The notes beneath the pieces are model-generated. The model saw only the letters and a list, made by a program, of their open reading frames with translations, was not told the origin of the DNA and ran no database searches. Of a stretch of DNA of 10,979 nucleotides, positions 7,446 through 10,979 are shown one piece after another; positions within the stretch are counted from its first letter, which is position 1, and every line of letters starts with the position of its first letter. The translations under genes were made by a program, and so were the position numbers. The stretch lies in assembly GCA_003447595.1 (NCBI GenBank), contig DLYT01000133.1, positions 63,040 to 74,018 of the forward strand. Direction: 5' to 3'. This stretch comes from Porphyromonadaceae bacterium (GTDB lineage Bacteria > Bacteroidota > Bacteroidia > Bacteroidales > CAMTPD01).

Positions 7446-7613
7446 TTATCTTCGATTATTGCGTGAATACGTGAGGTTTATTTGATCTGCTTGCCTCTTT
7501 TTGCTCTGATTTTGATGTTCAGAAAATGGTGATTTCAAGTGTGTTTCATCCTCTTTTAGTGGTGTTGAAGCAGGGTGTTGAGCCAAAGACTCCTTGATAG
7601 CCTGAAAAACCAT
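7446..7613 (-). other. Possible small minus-strand reading frame, 55 residues
   Basis: ATG at 7613-7611 opens 55 codons to a TAA at 7448-7446. The peptide is hydrophilic, starting MVFQAIKESLAQHPASTP and later containing a Lys/Arg/Gln-rich stretch (HQNQSKKRQADQ). There is no signal peptide, membrane segment or motif I know. It stands alone with no clear promoter. It could be a real small gene, a remnant of a longer gene, or chance. Confidence 0.2.
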
Positions 7614-7622
7614 GCAAGGTTT

Positions 7623-7692
7623 GGGAAAAAAGCTTGTTTAGTTCTTGGAAAAAGGTCGTTTGGTTCTTGCGGAAAGGTTATTTGGTTTTTTT
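7623..7692. repeat. Imperfect tandem repeat, three units of 22-24 bases
   Basis: Units at 7623-7646, 7647-7670 and 7671-7692 share the pattern GGAAA-A/G-rich block, then (G/A)TTTGGTTCTT or a close variant. Units 1 and 2 are the most alike; unit 3 is shorter and ends in a T-run. No open frame runs through it convincingly. It resembles a decayed minisatellite. Confidence 0.55.
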
Positions 7693-7731
7693 GATGCGCA
7701 AATTGTGTCTTCGTGAGGAGTGAATTTAGTT

Positions 7732-7874
7732 ACCGCGAATAGTGTTTTCACTCACCGTAAAGAGTTTTTGCATTCATAACGAATAGTGTTTTACTTCTTC
7801 ACGGTAACGAAAAACGTTTTCAATGAAGACGTAATTGCCTTTTCATTGAAAACGAATTGGGTTGTTTCGATCTC
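7732..7874. repeat. Degenerate array of about six 22-26-base units
   Basis: Approximate units: 7732-7753, 7754-7775, 7776-7800, 7801-7826, 7827-7849, 7850-7874. Each follows a loose pattern CG(A/T)AA, two or three bases, (G)T, a run of T, then a C/T/A-rich end such as CATTC or CTTC. The exact 13-mer CGAATAGTGTTTT occurs twice (7736-7748 and 7780-7792), 44 bases apart, which is two units. GTTACCG (7729-7735) and CGGTAAC (7802-7808) form an inverted pair around the first units. Boundaries are drawn by eye. Confidence 0.45.
7815..7854. repeat. 13-bp perfect inverted repeat (hairpin)
   Basis: CGTTTTCAATGAA (7815-7827) pairs with TTCATTGAAAACG (7842-7854). Two further pairs (G-T, then A-T) close a ten-base loop at 7830-7839. 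No T-run follows on the plus strand, so it is not a standard terminator there. It sits at the end of the degenerate repeat array and may be two oppositely oriented units. Confidence 0.65.
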
Positions 7875-8226
7875 GCTGTGGTATCAGGGTGAATAGGTCG
7901 AATGGTTTGCCCGTATTCGATTGTGAGGAAGTTGGGCGGGACAAATTGTTTTTGCTTTGGGCTTGTTGCCTACGAAGTGATACTTGTGCGGAAAAGTCTT
8001 CGTTAGCAACAAGGAAAGCGAGGAAGCGAATGCTCGGTTTTGACGGCAATTGGTCAGATTTTGTTTGGTCGGAAATTTGGACCAACGAGCGGAAAAATAG
8101 CCTTTTTTACGTGTTTCTACCACTGTTAACAACGAGTGTTGAAAACTTGTTAAGTTGTTGATTTATACAATAAGTAGGAGGGTTGTTTTTGCGGATTATG
8201 ATGGTGGTGAATTGTGTCGAAAAAGG

Positions 8227-8260
8227 AAAGGGCAGCCGAGTGTGATAGCGGCTGCCCTTT
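8227..8260 (-). terminator. Rho-independent terminator of the GH2 gene
   Basis: AAAGGGCAGCCG (8227-8238) and CGGCTGCCCTTT (8249-8260) form a perfect 12-bp G/C-rich stem around a ten-base loop. Read on the minus strand, the stem is followed by a T-rich tail (complement of 8219-8226). It lies 37 bases past the GH2 stop codon. Confidence 0.85.
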
Positions 8261-8297
8261 GTCAAGGTGAATTTTACTAACTTATGAAACTTATATG

Positions 8298-10979
8298 CTA
8301 GAACTGTAGGGTTGCCTGGCCGGCTAGCGGTGAGGCTTCAACAATCTTGCAGTAGTTACCCCAAGCGATTTCAGGATAGTCCCACTTGTTGTTGATGTAT
8401 AGTACCAAGTTTTCTTGCTTGTCTTTGTTGACACGACAGGCCAAGGTTCCTTCCGGTGAAACCACGGACAACTGCGGTGTTCCCTTGTCGCCGCTCAGCG
8501 TATAAAGGAAGATGTTTTCCTTCATCGATTTGGCAATGTTGGTAAGCGGTTGTTTGTCGTTGGTTCCTTTGTCGGCAAAATAATAGTAGTTGTGCGTATC
8601 TTGCTCCCAAAGCTGGGCAGGATCTTGTCCGTACTTCACAAGTTTGGTGTTGTAAAACGGTGCTTCACCCTTCGGAGCTCCGAAAGAGTTGGCAGGATAA
8701 TACGTCCAGTATGCATCGCGGTTCCACTTAACCTTGTTGTAGCTTTCGGGAAGCATGAATTGAAGTCCGGCCTCGCGCAAGTAGCCGTTTGGCTGATTGC
8801 TCAGAACATAGTTTACAGTCATTGTGCCGTTTGGCGCAAACGAGCAGATGTATGTAACGTCGGCCTTGTCTATTTTTCCTACGATGTGTACTTGCAGGGT
8901 TCCGTTTGTTTGGGTTACGTAGAGCGAATCTTTCTTCCATTCGTTGCGTGCGGCTACATAATTACGAGCCTTTTCGCGCACTTCGGCACCGGTGAGATGG
9001 TTGAAGTTGACATCGAAGTTGAGGAACGGACCTTCTTCAAGAACGACTTTTCCATTCGAAGTAGCGTTGGTGATTAACCCCGTTGCTTTGGAAAACGGAA
9101 AGCGTTGCGCGCCGTTCGAGATGATGATCTCTTGCGCTGTTTCTTCGGCCGTAAACGGTGTGCCGCGACGGGCATTGAGTAGCGCCGGCTTGGTGCCTAT
9201 CGTAATGGTTTCGGCATCGATCAATTGGTTGTTTTTATCCTTGAAGAACACGGTAAGCTCATCGCCGGTGCGCCAGTTCTGTGCCGGAACGGTTACAAAT
9301 CCTTTTTGCTTCACGTCGATAGCAGGTGCCTGAATTGGTTGTTCCTTTCCGTTGTTGAGCTGATAGGAAATCTCTAACTCGTTGAGATTGGTATGGTCGA
9401 AACGATTGTATACCGGCAAGTTGATCGCAACGCCGGGGGTAAATTCCTGAACGCTTGTTTCAAGTACGCGCACCGGTGAATAGGCTTTTTTCGTTCCCCA
9501 GAACTCCGGTTTTTCTCTTCTCCATACGTCGATAATTCCCCATTCACCGTAGCCTACGCAGTTGCCTTTGTAGTCGGCCGGTTTTGCGGTATGCGCAAAC
9601 TCAATCCACCAAGGTTGGCCTTTCTTGGGTTGTGGTACCATAAAGGTTTCGTCGATGAATCCCCAGATAGCTCCGCCCAATCCGCCGGGTCTGTCAAAGA
9701 GTTTCGACCACATCATGTCGAGCGATTGCCCCCAGAACTCACGGATGTTGGGATCTTCTTGCAAGGTGCTGTAGGTATAGCAAGGAACGTGCGCCCATTC
9801 GTCGAAGGTAGAAGGATAGTTGGCCGTTTCAAAGTTGGTCGTACTTACGCCCCACTGCGAAAGGTTTCCGTCTACATACGGATAGTGCATGCTGAGAATG
9901 TCGTAAGCGAACTTGCCTTTTTCTACACTTCCCGGATAACTAAAGATGACAGGGCGGGTAGTGTCTTCGGCTTTCACCCAGTCGTATGACTTTTGGAAGT
10001 TAGAGCCGTACTTGCATTCGTTACCAACCGACCAGAATAGGATAGAAGGGTGATTGCGGAAACTGGTTACCATTTCTTGCAATTGCCCCATGTATCTGTC
10101 GGTATAGGCCGGATCATCTTGCGAGGCTGCCGCACCGTAGTTTTTCTGACGATGTGTGTCGACAAAGCAGATAGCGGTTTCGCACTCTACGTATAGCCCA
10201 AGCTTGTCGCAAAAGTCAAGAAAAGCTTCTGTGGGCGGGTAGTGCGACGTGCGCACATGGTTCATGTTTGCTGCTTTGAATATGTGTGCATCCATACTGT
10301 CTAAGGCTACCGTTGTGGTGCGACCTAGCGTAGGGTGGATGTCGTGGCGGCATGCTCCGCGTAGTTTTACTTGCTTACCATTTACAAACATGCGGTTCTT
10401 TTCGATTTCGATCTTGCGGAATCCGACGTTTTTATTGAACTGATAAGTTGGCTTTCCATCTTTCTTTACGGTAGTGGTGAGCTTGTAAAGATTCGGATGT
10501 TCTGCGTCCCACTTTTGCGGATTGCTTAACTTAAAGACTTTTGTCGTAGTATCGTTTTTGTGTACGTTGCTTGCTGTTGCTTCTTGCAACGAAACGGCTT
10601 TCCCTTGCGGATCGGTCAGCAAAAACTCTACCGTATGATCGGGCGTGAAGTTGCCTGTAAAGCGAATCTGCAAATCCGAATGGGTGTAGGTTGAGTCGAG
10701 TTGTGTTTCTACGGTAAAGTAGTCGATGTGCTCTTTCGGGATCGAATAGATGGTGACATCGCGTAGGATTCCTCCGATCGGATGGTGGGCATAACCCGAA
10801 CCGTACGATATTTCGTCGAGTTTGTCGGTTACCTCTAGTTTGATTTCGTTGTTGGCATTGGTTTTTACGAAATCGGTGATGTCGCTTTCCCAACGCGTAA
10901 AGCCGCCGTTGTGATCGCGTACTAGTTTGCCGTTGACAAACAAGCGGGCATAACTGTACACTCCGTCGAAGCGTAAGAT
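8298..10979 (-). CDS. Glycoside hydrolase family 2 enzyme (beta-galactosidase/glucuronidase type), N-terminus outside window
   Basis: Retaining exo-glycosidase removing beta-linked galactose, glucuronic acid or a related sugar, probably in the periplasm or at the surface. The 893 visible residues start mid-domain (I-L-R-F-D-G-V-Y-S-Y-A-R); the GTG at 10961 is internal, so the start and any signal peptide lie beyond base 10979. Order in visible numbering: sugar-binding jelly roll (about 1-85, with LFVNGK and WESDITD), immunoglobulin-like sandwich (about 85-190), TIM barrel (about 195-480), then a long C-terminal beta region resembling the beta-galactosidase small-chain domain (WNRDAYWTYYPANSFG). 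Barrel motifs: RGACRHDIHP at 207-216, HVRTSHYPP at 241-249, acid/base Glu321 in SVGNECKYGSN (codon 10019-10017), and nucleophile Glu394 in TFDEWAHVPCY (codon 9800-9798). The sugar specificity is not settled. About 53% GC in a sample line. Convergent with the SusC/SusD operon and separately terminated, so not co-transcribed with it. Confidence 0.94.
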   Translation of the reverse strand: MLRFDGVYSYARLFVNGKLVRDHNGGFTRWESDITDFVKTNANNEIKLEVTDKLDEISYGSGYAHHPIGGILRDVTIYSIPKEHIDYFTVETQLDSTYTHSDLQIRFTGNFTPDHTVEFLLTDPQGKAVSLQEATASNVHKNDTTTKVFKLSNPQKWDAEHPNLYKLTTTVKKDGKPTYQFNKNVGFRKIEIEKNRMFVNGKQVKLRGACRHDIHPTLGRTTTVALDSMDAHIFKAANMNHVRTSHYPPTEAFLDFCDKLGLYVECETAICFVDTHRQKNYGAAASQDDPAYTDRYMGQLQEMVTSFRNHPSILFWSVGNECKYGSNFQKSYDWVKAEDTTRPVIFSYPGSVEKGKFAYDILSMHYPYVDGNLSQWGVSTTNFETANYPSTFDEWAHVPCYTYSTLQEDPNIREFWGQSLDMMWSKLFDRPGGLGGAIWGFIDETFMVPQPKKGQPWWIEFAHTAKPADYKGNCVGYGEWGIIDVWRREKPEFWGTKKAYSPVRVLETSVQEFTPGVAINLPVYNRFDHTNLNELEISYQLNNGKEQPIQAPAIDVKQKGFVTVPAQNWRTGDELTVFFKDKNNQLIDAETITIGTKPALLNARRGTPFTAEETAQEIIISNGAQRFPFSKATGLITNATSNGKVVLEEGPFLNFDVNFNHLTGAEVREKARNYVAARNEWKKDSLYVTQTNGTLQVHIVGKIDKADVTYICSFAPNGTMTVNYVLSNQPNGYLREAGLQFMLPESYNKVKWNRDAYWTYYPANSFGAPKGEAPFYNTKLVKYGQDPAQLWEQDTHNYYYFADKGTNDKQPLTNIAKSMKENIFLYTLSGDKGTPQLSVVSPEGTLACRVNKDKQENLVLYINNKWDYPEIAWGNYCKIVEASPLAGQATLQF

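Larger units (their letters stand above)
7371..8226. other. Long intergenic region with no convincing gene
   Basis: About 850 bases between the operon-side repeat and the GH2-side terminator. It holds a possible minus-strand 55-codon frame (7446-7613), two imperfect short-period repeat arrays (7623-7692 and 7732-7874) and a hairpin (7815-7854). In 7862-8161 several mutually overlapping frames of 80-100 codons stay open on both strands. None has a recognisable domain or a persuasive start, and they compete with one another, so I do not call them genes. GC rises again in the second half, closer to the GH2 gene than to the SusC/SusD segment. No tRNA, rRNA, IS end or CRISPR array is visible. Confidence 0.6.

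Noticed and set aside
7732..7874. CRISPR-like array
   Set aside because: Units are contiguous and degenerate, without identical repeats separated by unique spacers, and no cas gene is near.
7862..8161. 99-codon plus-strand frame and two overlapping minus-strand frames as genes
   Set aside because: They overlap one another, have no known motif, no persuasive start signal and odd composition; nothing favours one over the others.
8115..8165. Replication-origin-like stretch with AACAA/TTGTT motifs
   Set aside because: No match to a DnaA box consensus (TTATCCACA type) and no origin-associated genes.
8550..9989. Plus-strand frames inside the GH2 gene (8550-9077, 8992-9333, 9591-9989)
   Set aside because: Shadows of the conserved minus-strand GH2 coding sequence; no domains or starts of their own.
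10961..10979. GTG at 10961 as the start of the GH2 gene
   Set aside because: The frame stays open to the window edge and the preceding residues (I-L-R-F-D-G) continue the conserved GH2 N-terminal domain.

Overview
The window looks like a chromosome segment from a gut-type Bacteroidales bacterium (Bacteroides, Parabacteroides or a relative). The reasons are an adjacent SusC/SusD pair, lipoproteins with Bacteroidetes-style lipoboxes, genes that lack Shine-Dalgarno sequences, and a TTG-N19-TATATTTG promoter-like site. The genus cannot be fixed from the sequence alone.

Layout. (1) 1-840, plus strand: the C-terminal 279 residues of a PurF-type amidophosphoribosyltransferase, cut by the window edge and followed by a strong hairpin terminator. 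(2) 907-972: first copy of a 66-bp element holding a 19-bp-stem hairpin and T-run. (3) 973-1307: A/T-rich leader with a candidate Bacteroides promoter and a short reading frame that looks like a signal peptide. (4) 1308-7246, plus strand: a three-gene operon of a SusC-like TonB-dependent transporter, a SusD-like glycan-binding lipoprotein and a 239-residue lipoprotein I do not recognise. (5) 7305-7370: second copy of the 66-bp element, 65/66 identical to the first. (6) 7371-8226: a long stretch without a convincing gene, holding two imperfect minisatellite-like arrays and an isolated hairpin. (7) 8227-8260: terminator for the minus strand. (8) 8298-10979, minus strand: a glycoside hydrolase family 2 enzyme (beta-galactosidase/beta-glucuronidase type), cut at its N-terminus by the window edge.

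How it fits together. The SusC/SusD pair would bind a glycan or similar ligand at the cell surface and import it through the outer membrane using TonB energy. The third lipoprotein is probably an accessory at the surface or in the periplasm. No glycoside hydrolase, sensor or sigma/anti-sigma pair lies inside the operon. The GH2 enzyme is convergent and separately terminated, so it is a neighbour and not an operon member.

Most notable. The three-gene operon lies exactly between two near-identical 66-bp direct repeats. It is also visibly richer in A/T than the genes on both sides (hand counts of sample 60-base lines: 22% and 32% GC inside, 50% and 53% outside). This suggests a mobile or exchangeable nutrient-uptake cassette bounded by terminator-like repeats. 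In addition, the SusC reading frame has no ordinary start: no ATG and no clear signal peptide lie in frame, while a signal-like peptide starting with ATG lies just upstream in another frame. A frameshift, possibly at an A7 run, would explain this.
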